A DNA stretch of 64,000 bases from Acinetobacter seifertii (GCF_000368065.1 NZ_KB851202.1:49038-113037); one strand, 5' to 3'. Counted from the first letter of the stretch, positions 34,272 through 43,895 are shown. Translations and numbers: made by a program. Notes: generated by a model not told the origin, from the sequence alone.

Positions 34272-36617
34272 ATGGGAACGCTTACTTCAGCTTTAGCCAC
34301 TGCAGTGACAGATGAATATATTCATCTGCAGCAGCCAATCCATGAACTGTATTTGCGCGCAGATGCACAGTGCATGCACATTTTTGACCTGGATGCGGGT
34401 GATCGCATTCAATTTGACTTACCTGAACAACAGAGTATTGATCTACTGATTTTCAATACAGAACAGCAGCTTAAGCCAGAATTGCTACAGGCACTACAGG
34501 CCGAATCCCACCTAGTGGCCAATGGTGCTCGGGCTACACATGCACAGTTAAATCAGGCCAGCGCCTCTAGCCAGCGCCTGAAACAGCAGTTAGCACAACA
34601 TGCTATACAGCCTGACTGGCTGGAGCAGGCGCTGACCTTGCATAGTCCTGGAAAGAACATTTTTCAGGCATCGGCGGCAATTCAAGTCATCGTGCTGAAT
34701 ACCGGCCTGGACATGAATGTACAGCAGCAGTACTGCATAGATGAAGTTCCAGTGACGCTATTTAAAGCCCAGCCCGTGCATTATTATTTGCCGCAGCCTT
34801 TAGCCAAACCGGTGCAGGAAATTCTGATACCACGCGCTTCAGCACGGACGTATAGCGTTAAAGCAGGACAATGGATTCAAATTATAGACTTGTCGGGCAA
34901 GCAGTGTTCCGATTTTTTGGCCTTTGATGCCCAGGCTTTGGCCCAGGGCCAAGAACTGGGTCTGGATGCCATGGCCACCCGGACCATTTTGGGGCATGCC
35001 ACCCCGGCTCCCGGGCTGCACTCTAAGTTTTTTGCCTCAGATCTGCAAGCACTGGCCGAAGTGGTTCAAGACACCGTGGGCCGGCACGATATGTTCCTGA
35101 GTGCCTGCAGTCCGAAGTTCTATAACGATTCCGGCTACTTTGGCCATATTTCCTGCACCGATAATTTTAACCAGGTTCTGCAGCCTTTTGGCATCCAAAG
35201 CCGCAATGCATGGCCTGCCATTAACCTGTTTTACAACACCTTTGTTGAACCTTGCGGTGCAATCAGCATGGCAGAACCGTGGTCCAGACCGGGAGATTAT
35301 GTCCTGCTGCGTGCCCACCGTGATCTGCTCTGTGCATCATCTGCCTGCCCTGACGATATTGATCCTTCCAATGGCTGGGTACCGACGGATATTCTGGTCC
35401 GGATTTATGATCAGGATCAGCATTTCCCACGCTCCCAGCATTATCGAATTGACCCCAAGGAACTGCCGCGCATGACCCAAGCATCAGGATTTTTTCCGCG
35501 CATCCAAGCGCTTACTTCAAAAATCAGTGAGTACCACGGCTATTGGATTGCCAATGAATACGACGGCTGGGGTGCCAAAGCAGAATATCTGGCCTGCCGT
35601 GAAAGGGTCGCCATGATCGATTTAAGCGCGCTGCGTAAATTTGAAATTACCGGCCCAGATGCAGAAGCTTTTATGCAGTATGCATTGACCCGCAATATCC
35701 GCAGACTGGCGGTGGGTGAAATTGCCTACTCGGCCTCCTGTCTGGAAACCGGCGGCATGGTGGATGACGGCACGATTTTCCGCATGGGTGAAAACTGTTT
35801 CCGCTGGATTTGCGGTGATGAATATTCAGGAACCTGGCTGAAACAGCTGGCACAGCAGCATGGCTATAAAATCAGCATCCGCAATTCATCCCAGCATATT
35901 CATAATATTGCAGTGCAAGGTCCACACAGCCGTGCGCTGTTGCAGCAACTGATCTGGACGCCTGAACATCAGCCAAGCGTAGAAAAATTAGCATGGTTCC
36001 ACTTTACCCTCGGCAAGCTGGGCGGTACAGACGGTATTCCGGTCATGGTATCACGCACCGGCTATACTGGTGAGCTAGGCTTTGAAGTGTGGTGTCATCC
36101 TAGCCATGCCGAACAGCTTTGGGATGCCGTTTGGCAGGAAGGTCAGCAATATAACATTGCTCCGCTCGGTTTTGATGCCCTGGATTTATTGCGCATAGAA
36201 GCCGGGCTAATCTTTGCACAGCATGAGTTTTCAGCCGAAACCAATCCCTATGAAGCCGGCATTGGTTTTACAGTACCGATGAAAACCAAGGAAGAAGATT
36301 TTATCGGTAAACAAGCCATGAAAAATCAGGCGCCGGAAAGCCGGCATAAACTGATGGGCTTAGTGCTGGAAGGCAATGAAGCGGTCCAGCATGGCGACCT
36401 GGTCTATGTCGGACGTTTTCCTGTGGGTGTGGTGACCAGTGCAGCCAACTCCCCTGTGCTGCAGCAACAGATTGCCCTGTGCCGCCTTGCACCGCAGTAT
36501 GCCCTAACAGACACCGCCGTCGAAGTTGGACAACTGGATGGTCTTAAAAAACGCCTGAAAGCCAAAGTGGTGGAGTTACCTTTTTATGATCCGCAAAGGT
36601 TAAGAGTAAAAAGCTGA
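34272..36617 (+). CDS. tdm: Trimethylamine N-oxide demethylase (DUF1989 + GcvT domains)
   Basis: About 781 residues in the two-part layout of Tdm from Methylocella silvestris. Residues about 190-390 form a DUF1989 domain with cysteines in GKQCSDFLAFDA, FLSACSPKFYND, GHISCTDNFN and LLCASSACPDD, likely zinc ligands. Residues about 420-775 form a GcvT-type folate domain (MVDDGTIFRMG, PVMVSRTGYTGELGFEVW). Tdm splits TMAO into dimethylamine and formaldehyde, the latter probably captured on THF. The first 180 residues look like a divergent extra copy of the DUF1989 region or a regulatory extension. The start is uncertain by a few codons. Confidence 0.9.
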   Translation: MGTLTSALATAVTDEYIHLQQPIHELYLRADAQCMHIFDLDAGDRIQFDLPEQQSIDLLIFNTEQQLKPELLQALQAESHLVANGARATHAQLNQASASSQRLKQQLAQHAIQPDWLEQALTLHSPGKNIFQASAAIQVIVLNTGLDMNVQQQYCIDEVPVTLFKAQPVHYYLPQPLAKPVQEILIPRASARTYSVKAGQWIQIIDLSGKQCSDFLAFDAQALAQGQELGLDAMATRTILGHATPAPGLHSKFFASDLQALAEVVQDTVGRHDMFLSACSPKFYNDSGYFGHISCTDNFNQVLQPFGIQSRNAWPAINLFYNTFVEPCGAISMAEPWSRPGDYVLLRAHRDLLCASSACPDDIDPSNGWVPTDILVRIYDQDQHFPRSQHYRIDPKELPRMTQASGFFPRIQALTSKISEYHGYWIANEYDGWGAKAEYLACRERVAMIDLSALRKFEITGPDAEAFMQYALTRNIRRLAVGEIAYSASCLETGGMVDDGTIFRMGENCFRWICGDEYSGTWLKQLAQQHGYKISIRNSSQHIHNIAVQGPHSRALLQQLIWTPEHQPSVEKLAWFHFTLGKLGGTDGIPVMVSRTGYTGELGFEVWCHPSHAEQLWDAVWQEGQQYNIAPLGFDALDLLRIEAGLIFAQHEFSAETNPYEAGIGFTVPMKTKEEDFIGKQAMKNQAPESRHKLMGLVLEGNEAVQHGDLVYVGRFPVGVVTSAANSPVLQQQIALCRLAPQYALTDTAVEVGQLDGLKKRLKAKVVELPFYDPQRLRVKS

Positions 36618-37126
36618 TTATCCAGCCCATCATTTTTGCCTAGCCCTTAGCTGCTCTGTAAACCTGAGCATGGCCACGGCTGAACGGCACCCGGACCATG
36701 AGACCCGCGCTGCATTTTTCTAGAGGGTGCGGTGCTTTAACCCTGAGTTTTTACCTGGCTATGGCAGGATCATACCAATATTTTAAAGGTGAAATCCCGG
36801 GTGGTGATAACTGCAAGCTCCCACTCGGGTCACTCGTGTGCCTTATTCAGTAAACTGATACCCTCCAGCCAGCTTCGGAATATTCAGTTGATGAGTTAGA
36901 GAAAATAGCAATACATGTTCAGGATCGAGAAAGATGTGTAGATACCTGTGTCTTTAGGTTAAGCAGAATGTCAATTTCTAATTTATTTACTGCAAGTTGT
37001 TTACATAGCAAAAGTAGAGAAATGATGAGCCAGCAATCGCTATATGTCTGATCAAATTGTAGAAATTCTTCCATATTTTAGTTTTTACGTTATTTTTTAA
37101 CTGCACGTTTAAAAGCTTTCGATACT
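36618..37126. other. About 500 bp between tdm and IS6 with no gene found
   Basis: The first 230 bp are G+C-rich like the island; the rest is AT-rich, so the island boundary probably lies near 36.85 kb. I see no intact frame and no clear terminator for tdm. Confidence 0.4.
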
Positions 37127-37945
37127 GGCACTGTTGCAAATAGGCTGACATGATAAGCTAAATATCTTATTTATTTCGAGATACAGCAGATGAATCCCTT
37201 CCACGGTCGGCACTTTCAAGGTGAAATCATTCTTTGGGCTGTTCGTTGGTATTGTAATATGGCATCAGCTATCGTGAACTTCAAGAAATGCTCGCTGAAC
37301 GAGGCATAAATGTGGATCACAGTACAATTTATCGTTGGGTTCAGCGTTATGCTCCAGAAATGGAAAAACGGTTACGCTGGTATTGGCGTAATCCTACAGA
37401 TTTACATTCATGGCATATGGATGAGACTTATATCAAAGTGAAGGGGCGATGGACTTACCTGTATCGTGCAGTTGATCAACGGGGTCATACGATTGACTTT
37501 TACCTTTCCGCTAGACGGAACAGTAAATCAGCCTATAGTTTTCTAGGAAAGTTCTTCAATACGGTGAAAAAATGGCAAATTCCACGGGTCATCAATACAG
37601 ATAAAGCAGCGACCTATGGCCATGCTTTATCACGATTAAAGCGAGAAGGAAAATGTCCAGTAGATATTGAGCACAGGCAGATTAAGTATAAAAATAATGT
37701 CATTGAATGTGATCATGGTAAGTTAAAGCGAATCATCAGGGCCACATTAGGATTCAAATCTATGAAGACTGCTTATGCCACAATTAAAGGTATTGAAGTC
37801 ATGCGTGCACTACGTAAAGGACAAGCATCGTCATTTTATTATGGTCAGCCTCAGGGTGAAGTGTGTCTAATCAACAGGGTTTTCGGTCTCTAAGCACTTT
37901 TTAAAGGGAACATCATCGACTCAAATCACTATTTGCAACAGTGCC
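37127..37945 (+). mobile_element. IS6-family element (IS1006/IS1008-like), no target duplication
   Basis: 819 bp with terminal inverted repeats GGCACTGTTGCAAA and TTTGCAACAGTGCC. The 8-bp flanks TCGATACT and GCTAGCTC differ, so this copy did not arrive by a simple insertion that is still intact. Its transposase carries a frameshift. The same orientation and end sequence occur at 63506. Confidence 0.9.
37190..37893 (+). pseudogene. IS6-family transposase with single-base deletion
   Basis: Comparison with the second IS6 copy shows ATTGTAATATGG here against ATTGTAAATATGG there: one A is missing at about 37256, breaking the frame after MNPFHGRHFQGEIILWAVRW. The remaining frame from 37288 (201 aa) keeps the DDE core (HMDETYIKVKGRWTYLYRAV, INTDKAATYGHA and the E in NNVIECDHGKLKR) but lacks the N-terminal helix-turn-helix. 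It is probably unable to transpose by itself, though another copy could act on its ends. Confidence 0.8.
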
Positions 37946-38219
37946 GCTAGCTCCTTACCCATCTATCTAAGCCACCTGATTTTTGTTTCCACGTTTTTTT
38001 AACCAGGGACTAAACACACCAGATAATGGCTTGCACAACGCCCCTGCTTCTAAAGCCTTTTTTCTATGTAAAAGGTGGCATTATGCGTAATTTAAGCATT
38101 AGTTTCTTTCAGCTTAGGCTATTTCCAGCAATCTAGTGAATGAAAACAATCATTTTGGCACCCATTTTGCTTAATCAGTATTACGTTTTATAAAAATTGT
38201 AATATTGAGGGGCAACACT

Positions 38220-38393
38220 ATGGGTTACGTTGCACGTGAACTCAGTCAAAGAAATAAACTACTGTTTGGCTTGGGGTCTTTTTTAATACCGGTCTTGATT
38301 TGGTGTGCAGTCAGCTATTTACCTTTTATCTGGCATCCACAAGTCCAAATTGCCGATTCAGGCAGCGTGAACTATTTACAGGCTCAAACATTT
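38220..38393 (+). pseudogene. N-terminal fragment of an ABC transporter permease
   Basis: About 55 residues (MGYVARELSQRNKLLFGLGS and a first membrane helix, then HPQVQIADSGSVNYLQA) match the start of NrtB/TauC-like inner-membrane permeases. The frame then runs into an IS5-family end and stops. GAGGG lies just before the ATG. The rest of the transporter is absent, so this is a deletion relic caused by the IS. Confidence 0.55.
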
Positions 38394-38495
38394 CCGTGCT
38401 ATTGCAACTCGATTCGATAAACTAGCACGCAATTATAAATCTATGATCCGTATAGCCTGCATATTTATTTGGTGCAAAGCCAAATGAGGACACCC
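38389..38495 (+). mobile_element. 3' remnant of an IS5-family element
   Basis: The frame reads HFRAIATRFDKLARNYKSMI and then IACIFIWCKAK to a TGA, the characteristic C-terminus of IS5 (IS427-group) transposases. Only the last 100 bp remain, ending near GACACCCCCTAG. Confidence 0.75.
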
Positions 38496-38513
38496 CCTAG
38501 TAGACTACTTTTT

Positions 38514-39212
38514 TTATTTCAGCAATGCGGGCTTAATTTCAGGTAAAACTTCAGACCATCGGTTTGCAAAAGTTTTTTCATTCGAGTCAAAAAATTTCTT
38601 ATAATCTTCTTCAGAGATTAAAAGTCGTATCTCTTTTTTTAAACCTCTTTTCCCTTTTTCAACTTTTAACAGTTCTTTTTGTTCTACTTCGGGAATTAAG
38701 GCTAATGTTTTAAAAATTAATTGCCGCGCCTTATCGGCTTGATCTCTTTTCGAAATAGGACTGTAACTATTCTTATTTTTAGAATCTATATCTCTTTTTA
38801 ATTTAAAAATATTTCTAGAATGAATTCTAAACATAGAAAAATTATTTAAGAAATTAATCCATTCTCGTAATGTTTTTATACTTTTAAAATCATAATTATC
38901 TAAACTTTCTAAAAAATCTTTGCTCTCAATAGGCCCAAATTTATTTGGTTCAAATTTAATAATATTTTTATCATTTTTTAAATCATTTTTAATTGTGATT
39001 AGTGTATTCACATACTGAGCTACTAACTCATATTCTGAACATGCATGTAATTCATCGTTATCTGATACACAACTAAGCAGTAATTGAATTGCTGATAATA
39101 TGGGTAAAGAACCATTCAAAGTTTTAGCTTCCAAAATTTGCTTAACATGAGTAGAAGCAAAAAATTCAGGAGGTACGTATTCATGTAAAAATGGGAATAA
39201 ATGTGTTGTCAT
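38514..39212 (-). CDS. Hypothetical protein, 232 aa
   Basis: Not recognised. It is a soluble, helical, lysine-rich protein. The N-terminus (HLFPFLHEYVPPEFFASTHV) is hydrophobic-aromatic, and the middle is very AT-rich in codon use. A terminator-like hairpin lies 40 bp before its start and could belong to a convergent unit. It sits between IS remnants and the partition genes with no operon partner, and resembles accessory genes of islands more than replicon genes. Confidence 0.5.
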   Translation of the reverse strand: MTTHLFPFLHEYVPPEFFASTHVKQILEAKTLNGSLPILSAIQLLLSCVSDNDELHACSEYELVAQYVNTLITIKNDLKNDKNIIKFEPNKFGPIESKDFLESLDNYDFKSIKTLREWINFLNNFSMFRIHSRNIFKLKRDIDSKNKNSYSPISKRDQADKARQLIFKTLALIPEVEQKELLKVEKGKRGLKKEIRLLISEEDYKKFFDSNEKTFANRWSEVLPEIKPALLK

Positions 39213-39252
39213 TTTTGCTACCTATTTGCTACCTTTTTTGTTTTAATTAAAA

Positions 39253-39283
39253 AACCCCTTACGATTAATACACGTAAGGGGTT
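39253..39283. terminator. Bidirectional hairpin terminator
   Basis: AACCCCTTACG and CGTAAGGGGTT form an 11-bp stem with a 9-nt loop, followed on the plus strand by GTTTTAT and flanked by TTTTAATT on the minus strand. Confidence 0.75.
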
Positions 39284-39299
39284 GTTTTATATGGTAGGC

Positions 39300-40080
39300 C
39301 CAGACGTTACTATACTTTTGACTTAAATCATTGTTTTATATTATGTCAATGGCATTAAAACCTCATCCCCCCTTTTTGTTTGTCTGCATATTGGCAAATA
39401 GCATCCAGATCTTTCTGAAGAGAATTGGCCACGATATTTGGCAAACAGAGTCGAAGAAAGTTCACAGACCGAGGCCTGATGGACTTGACGGCATTCATCA
39501 CGGATAAATTTTTTCAATATGTGCTGTTCAGTGATCTCACTTCGTTGCAGGGTTTTCAGCATGAGGCGAAATGACGAATTTTTTAAGACCACAACAGGAG
39601 GAAATAGAATAATTTTTTGTTCTAAAAGTTTTTGATTATAGAGTTTTTTTAAATTTTAATGGATGGATATTGCGATCCAAATAGTAGGTTTACTAAATGA
39701 ACGATTATCCAAACTGAATTTCCTCATTCTCTTTTCACCCCACATAAACAGCTGAGTGATCACCCTAGGTCTGTAAACTAAAAAAACACTTAACACTATC
39801 GAAGGAGTATTTTTAAGCAATTTCAGGCTCTAAAAGTTGAGCTATAGAATGAATCAGAGTCAAATTAAAGCAGATTATGCATCGTGAAATCAGTGTTTAT
39901 CTTTGACTTTTAAACAGTCAATTTAAATCTTGATGATTCTTTTTTACTACTTAACGTTTTGTTGTTTCTGCTTTATTAAGACGTGTCATTAATTAAGCCA
40001 TATCAGGATTGAGTCAATAATTATTTAGTTTGAGTACTGCTTGTCGTGATTGAGGCGGAAATTGTTCATGACTTAATGAG
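39300..40080. other. 780 bp with no convincing gene
   Basis: A frame of 83 codons on the minus strand (39341-39592) lacks a ribosome site and family features, so I do not call it. The rest is AT-rich. Decayed coding DNA is possible at 39340-39600. Confidence 0.35.
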
Positions 40081-40087
40081 AAAAAGG

Positions 40088-40104
40088 TGTAGCAAATTGC
40101 TACA
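40088..40104. promoter_or_regulatory. parS-like palindrome 1 / terminator of parAB
   Basis: TGTAGCAAATTGCTACA, a 17-bp palindrome, 12 bp beyond the parB stop. Runs of A and T on both sides let the same hairpin act as a terminator. The motif recurs at 41858, 43896 and 43971. Confidence 0.65.
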
Positions 40105-40115
40105 CTTTTTTTCTA

Positions 40116-41015
40116 TTACTGATTTAGCATTTTTTTCAACAGGTTTTCCAGCTCCTGTAAGTTTTGATCATCAAATTCACTTATCTTTAATGACACTTTT
40201 AAAGTATTGTGATCAAACTTGATATTGCCGGCGACTTTCCCATCATATTCAATTTTATGCACAATTGACGTTTTAATGGGTTGTTTGGTTTCTTTCGATT
40301 TGAGAATTTTTTCTGCCAAGACTGCCAGTTTTGTTTGCTCTACTTCTTTTTTCAGTAATTTCGCCCAGGCTTCTAGCAGTGCTTTTTTAGCATTGCTGTA
40401 ATTTTCTTCATAATCAGAGAGAAACTTTTTGACTGCTGTTGCGGCAGTTCGCGCCAGCAATGCAGGTTGTTGCTCTAAATCTTCAATCAGCTCTTGAGGT
40501 AATTTTTCGAAAGATAAATATTTATACATATCTTCCCGGTTCATGCCTAAGGATTTTGCAAGTTTTTGCTTGTTCTTTTTTAGTTTCTCATCCAGTGAAC
40601 TTAAACCCACATAAATTTCATAATCAGTTAAGTCTTCCCGTTTTAAGTTTTCCGCTAGCGTTAACAATGCTACTTCTTCATCAGATGCATCAATGACAAT
40701 TACTTCAATGGTGTTTTTATTGAGAATTTGATGCGCTTTCAAGCGTCTTTCACCAGCGATTAATTCATATTTGTCCTGGATCCGCCGCACTGCAATTGGT
40801 TGTAACAAGCCAATTTCTTCAATCGATGCCGCCAAGTCTTCTATATCTTGTGGATTAAATATTTTTCTTGGCTGATTTGGACTTGGCTGGATATCTGTAA
40901 TTTGTACATTACGACGCAATTCTTTCACATCATTAACATGCTCTTGCTGAGCTTGTTGATGCTTTTGAGTATTTTGCTGTAAACGTTGTGCCAGCAGTTC
41001 TTTTGTACTTACCAT
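40116..41015 (-). CDS. parB: ParB-family plasmid partition protein
   Basis: 299 residues. The ParB/Srx N-terminal domain shows IQPSPNQPRKIF, LAASIEEIGLLQPIAVR and the CTP-binding box YELIAGERRLKAH. A KorB-like helix-turn-helix follows (KQKLAKSLGMNREDMYKYLSF), then a lysine-rich region and a short C-terminal dimerisation segment. It binds parS and loads onto DNA for segregation by ParA. It follows parA after 18 bp, and parS-like palindromes lie at both ends of the operon. Confidence 0.93.
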   Translation of the reverse strand: MVSTKELLAQRLQQNTQKHQQAQQEHVNDVKELRRNVQITDIQPSPNQPRKIFNPQDIEDLAASIEEIGLLQPIAVRRIQDKYELIAGERRLKAHQILNKNTIEVIVIDASDEEVALLTLAENLKREDLTDYEIYVGLSSLDEKLKKNKQKLAKSLGMNREDMYKYLSFEKLPQELIEDLEQQPALLARTAATAVKKFLSDYEENYSNAKKALLEAWAKLLKKEVEQTKLAVLAEKILKSKETKQPIKTSIVHKIEYDGKVAGNIKFDHNTLKVSLKISEFDDQNLQELENLLKKMLNQ

Positions 41016-41033
41016 AATATTCTCAGCAGGCTT

Positions 41034-41819
41034 TTATTCAACACGATTGATGATTTCTTTGGCTAAATCTTGGAAAGCTTTACGAACTTTAGCGTTTTTA
41101 TCTACACTGAATAAAGGCTGTTGTAAAATTGCGGCCTGATTCACTTTAGTACTCATAGGAATGGTGGTTTTTAACAGTTCACCGACTTGGCTTAAAGCTT
41201 CATCTCTAATCAATTTACAGACGTTTTGACGTTCATCATGTTTAATCAACAATGCGCCTAAAAGTTTTAACTCAGGATTGACCCGTCTGATTTTACCTAA
41301 ATGGTTAATCAAGTCAGTTACTCCATACAAGCCATATTGTGAACCTGACTCAATTGGTACCATCACATGGGTAGAGGCTGCCAATGCATTACTGGTGAGC
41401 AGTTTTAGGCTTGGAGGACAGTCAATCAGAATGAAGTCATATAATCCTTTTAATAATTCTAACTTATTGGAGAGTTCTTCAGATGGTCTTGGGGCATCAT
41501 CTTTGAGTTGATCTTCAGCTTTACCTAAATTGAGTGAACCATAAATTAAAGAAACGTTTTTGAAATTGGTTTCTTCTTCCAGAGAATCTGATAATAGGCT
41601 TAAATCACCCAACAGTAACTCAGCAGAGGTGGTTTCCACTTCACTTGGATGTCTTGATCCAATATGTAAGCTTGCATTGGCCTGAGGATCTAAATCTATC
41701 ACCAATACTTTATTACCCAAGTCGGCTAGTTCGGATGCCAGATGAACGACTGTGGTTGTTTTTCCACAACCACCTTTATGATTTGCCACCGCAATGATTT
41801 TAGTTGACCGAGTTGTCAT
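41034..41819 (-). CDS. parA: ParA-family partition ATPase
   Basis: 261 residues. The deviant Walker A motif NHKGGCGKTTTVVHLA starts about residue 13, Walker A' is KVLVIDLDPQANAS, and Walker B is FILIDCPPSLKLL. There is no N-terminal DNA-binding domain, so it is a type Ib ParA that leaves autoregulation to ParB. I start at MTTRSTK because GGGGA lies 5 nt before it; the longer frame begins with GTG. It is the first gene of parAB, with a parS-like palindrome 39 bp upstream that could also be the operator. Confidence 0.94.
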   Translation of the reverse strand: MTTRSTKIIAVANHKGGCGKTTTVVHLASELADLGNKVLVIDLDPQANASLHIGSRHPSEVETTSAELLLGDLSLLSDSLEEETNFKNVSLIYGSLNLGKAEDQLKDDAPRPSEELSNKLELLKGLYDFILIDCPPSLKLLTSNALAASTHVMVPIESGSQYGLYGVTDLINHLGKIRRVNPELKLLGALLIKHDERQNVCKLIRDEALSQVGELLKTTIPMSTKVNQAAILQQPLFSVDKNAKVRKAFQDLAKEIINRVE

Positions 41820-41857
41820 AATTATCCCCACTTGAGTTATTGTAATATAAAGAACTT

Positions 41858-41874
41858 TGTAGCAAGTTGCTACA
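41858..41874. promoter_or_regulatory. parS-like palindrome 2, upstream of parA
   Basis: TGTAGCAAGTTGCTACA, perfect around the central base, in the parA promoter region where ParB binding would repress parAB. Confidence 0.65.
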
Positions 41875-41934
41875 CCTTGTTGAGCTTAGTTTGAAGTTAT
41901 AATCTGAATCTGGATAAAAAACAAACACATTGGT

Positions 41935-42005
41935 TTTTTTATAAAATATAGCTAGCTAATTATAATTAGTATTAATTAATATAATTAGTTAATTATAATT
42001 AGAGC
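41935..42005. other. AT-rich probable unwinding region of the replication origin
   Basis: About 70 bp almost wholly A/T, with TAATTATAATTAG occurring twice, directly before the iteron array. This position and composition fit a DNA unwinding element. Confidence 0.55.
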
Positions 42006-42042
42006 ACTTTTTTATTTTTTAAAATCAATATCTTATCGATTT

Positions 42043-42194
42043 AAAAGTGGAAGGTTTGTCACCGAAAAGTGGAAGGTTTGTCACTGAAAGGTGGAAGACT
42101 TGTCACTGAAAGGTGGAAGACTTGTCACTGAAAGGTGGAAGATCTGTCACTGAAAGGTGGAAGGTTTGTCACTATGGTGGAAGGTTTGTCACGG
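42043..42194 (+). repeat. Origin iteron array, seven 22-bp repeats
   Basis: AAA(A/G)GTGGAAGGTTTGTCAC-type units start at 42043, 42065, 42087, 42109, 42131, 42153 and about 42175 with an exact 22-bp period, two helical turns. The core GTGGAAG-N2-TTGTCAC is nearly invariant. These are binding sites for the Rep protein encoded at 42722. Confidence 0.93.
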
Positions 42195-42277
42195 GTTTAA
42201 AAAAAACTTAAATTTATCTTACAAAATTATTTAAATTCAATATTTTAATCTGTTGATAAGTTGAATTATTTAACCTT

Positions 42278-42611
42278 AAAGGTGGAAAGCTTGTCATTTT
42301 GATATTTTTATCCTGTGGATAAACTGTTTGTTGCTAATTTCATCAAGGTGACTGTACATTTTCACTTCTGGACTGGCTAAAAGTGGAAGCTTTGTCACTA
42401 TTAAGGTGTATTTTTTATTATTCTTTCCACTTTATTACAGGGCTTAATGGTTTTTTTCCCTTTTTAGCTGACTTAAGAATCTCTGAAAAATATTAAAAGT
42501 GGAAGCTTTGTCATTAAAAAGTGAATTTTTAATATGGCTTTCCACTTCATGTTTAAAAAGTGTTTTAAATGGCAAAACAGAGTGACAAGCTTTCCACTCT
42601 TAGCTTGGGAT
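42278..42611. repeat. Dispersed iterons and a DnaA box before rep
   Basis: Single iteron copies lie at 42278-42297, 42379-42398 and 42495-42514 in the same orientation. An inverted copy at 42592-42611 (GTGACAAGCTTTCCACTCTT) may serve Rep autoregulation. TGTGGATAA at 42314-42322 is a DnaA box on the reverse strand. These variants carry AAGCTT in the core where the array has GGTTT or GACTT. Confidence 0.85.
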
Positions 42612-42721
42612 GTAAGAGTTTCTTGGCCAAGGATCGGTTTGCCTGAGTTAAAATGGTGGATAATTTGCATGAGATTGCACTTTTGTGTATAACATGTAGA
42701 AAATAACTTTTTTTTCCACCT

Positions 42722-43891
42722 ATGAACAAGCTGAATGAACAAGAAGAAATAGAATACTTACCGTATTGTATTGGCAATATTCGACATAATGGCGTGGTCA
42801 GTACCAGCAATCGCCTGATCCGACCGATCGAACTGTCATCCAATGAGTACAAAGCATTACTTTATGCGATGGCAGTGGCCAACTATGGTGAAAAAAATAA
42901 TCAAGATCGTGAAATTACCGAGCAAACCTATATTTATTTGCATAAAGATGATTTAGGCGAATTGCTGGGTCTGGATAAAAAGAATTCCATTAATGTCGCG
43001 ATTGACCGGATCTATAAAGAACTATCCTCTCGGGTGGCCCATTTTGTCATTGAAGAACCCGTAGATGAAAGCAAGCGCAAGGTTAAAAAAGTCCATTCAG
43101 TAGTCCCGATTATTCGAGAACTGCGTTGGGAAGATGATGCTAAAAATGCCTTGCAGATTCGTTTTACCAGTGAAGTGCTGCCTTATTTTACTCGTCTGGC
43201 AAGCGGCAATTTTACTACTTACCAATTAAAGGATTTATTTGCTTTAGACTCGGTAACCAGTATGAGCTTGTATTCCTACTTTATTAAAAACGAATTCAAA
43301 TATGCCAATCAAGACTGCTATGAAGTTGAACTATCACTAGAAAATATTAAGGCACTTACCGACATTGGCGAAAAAAAATATGATCGCTGGGTAGACTTCA
43401 GGCGTTATGTGCTGGATAAGATTGTTGAAGAAATTAATCAAAGAACCAGCCTTAAACTCGAATATGACACCATCAAGAAAGGCCGTCCTGTGGTGGGTGT
43501 GCGCTTTAAAATTGTGAATGGACATACTGAGGCGGTGATCCCACACAGCAACGAAAAGACCCAGATCTACCTGGATGTCGATTTTGATGATAATGCTATT
43601 GTGAAAGAGCTTGGGGCAAAGTTCGATCTGACAGTCCGTTCTTGGTATATCTATGCCAATGATCCGAATTATAAACAGTTCAGCAAATGGTTTAAGCCCG
43701 AAGGCTGCTTAACCGATTCTCAGGCCAACGTGATTGTAAACGATATTATGTTCCAAATGGATTTTGCTGTGGCGGGTGCTTCCATGAGTGACTTCAAGAA
43801 AGAGATGAAATATAAACTGAAAAATGATCCTGATTTCGTTCAGCAAAATCGCGCGCGTTTGAATGAGATTTTTGGTAAAGAAATTATTTAA
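42722..43891 (+). CDS. repB: Rep_3-family plasmid replication initiator with C-terminal DUF5710
   Basis: 389 residues. The first about 260 hold the two winged-helix domains of Rep_3 initiators (RLIRPIELSSNEYKALLYAM, LKDLFALDSVTSMSLYSYFI, GRPVVGVRFKIV). Residues about 280-335 match DUF5710 (IYLDVDFDDNAIVKELGAKF, then WYIYANDP), an unusual extension of unknown role. It binds the upstream iterons to open the origin. There is no good Shine-Dalgarno sequence, so the start could be the second ATG a few codons on. Related Acinetobacter initiators are often named repM or repAci. Confidence 0.92.
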   Translation: MNKLNEQEEIEYLPYCIGNIRHNGVVSTSNRLIRPIELSSNEYKALLYAMAVANYGEKNNQDREITEQTYIYLHKDDLGELLGLDKKNSINVAIDRIYKELSSRVAHFVIEEPVDESKRKVKKVHSVVPIIRELRWEDDAKNALQIRFTSEVLPYFTRLASGNFTTYQLKDLFALDSVTSMSLYSYFIKNEFKYANQDCYEVELSLENIKALTDIGEKKYDRWVDFRRYVLDKIVEEINQRTSLKLEYDTIKKGRPVVGVRFKIVNGHTEAVIPHSNEKTQIYLDVDFDDNAIVKELGAKFDLTVRSWYIYANDPNYKQFSKWFKPEGCLTDSQANVIVNDIMFQMDFAVAGASMSDFKKEMKYKLKNDPDFVQQNRARLNEIFGKEII

Positions 43892-43895
43892 AAAG

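Noticed and set aside
39286..39310. tRNA 3' end or attachment site (TGGTAGGCCCAGAC)
   Set aside because: The 14 bases resemble a tRNA 3' terminus on the reverse strand, but no cloverleaf follows and no integrase adjoins.
39341..39592. 83-codon frame as a gene
   Set aside because: No ribosome site, no family features, and atypical composition for a protein. Probably chance or decay.
42043..42194. Regular short repeats as a CRISPR array
   Set aside because: The units are contiguous with a 22-bp period and no unique spacers, and they lie just upstream of rep. They are iterons.
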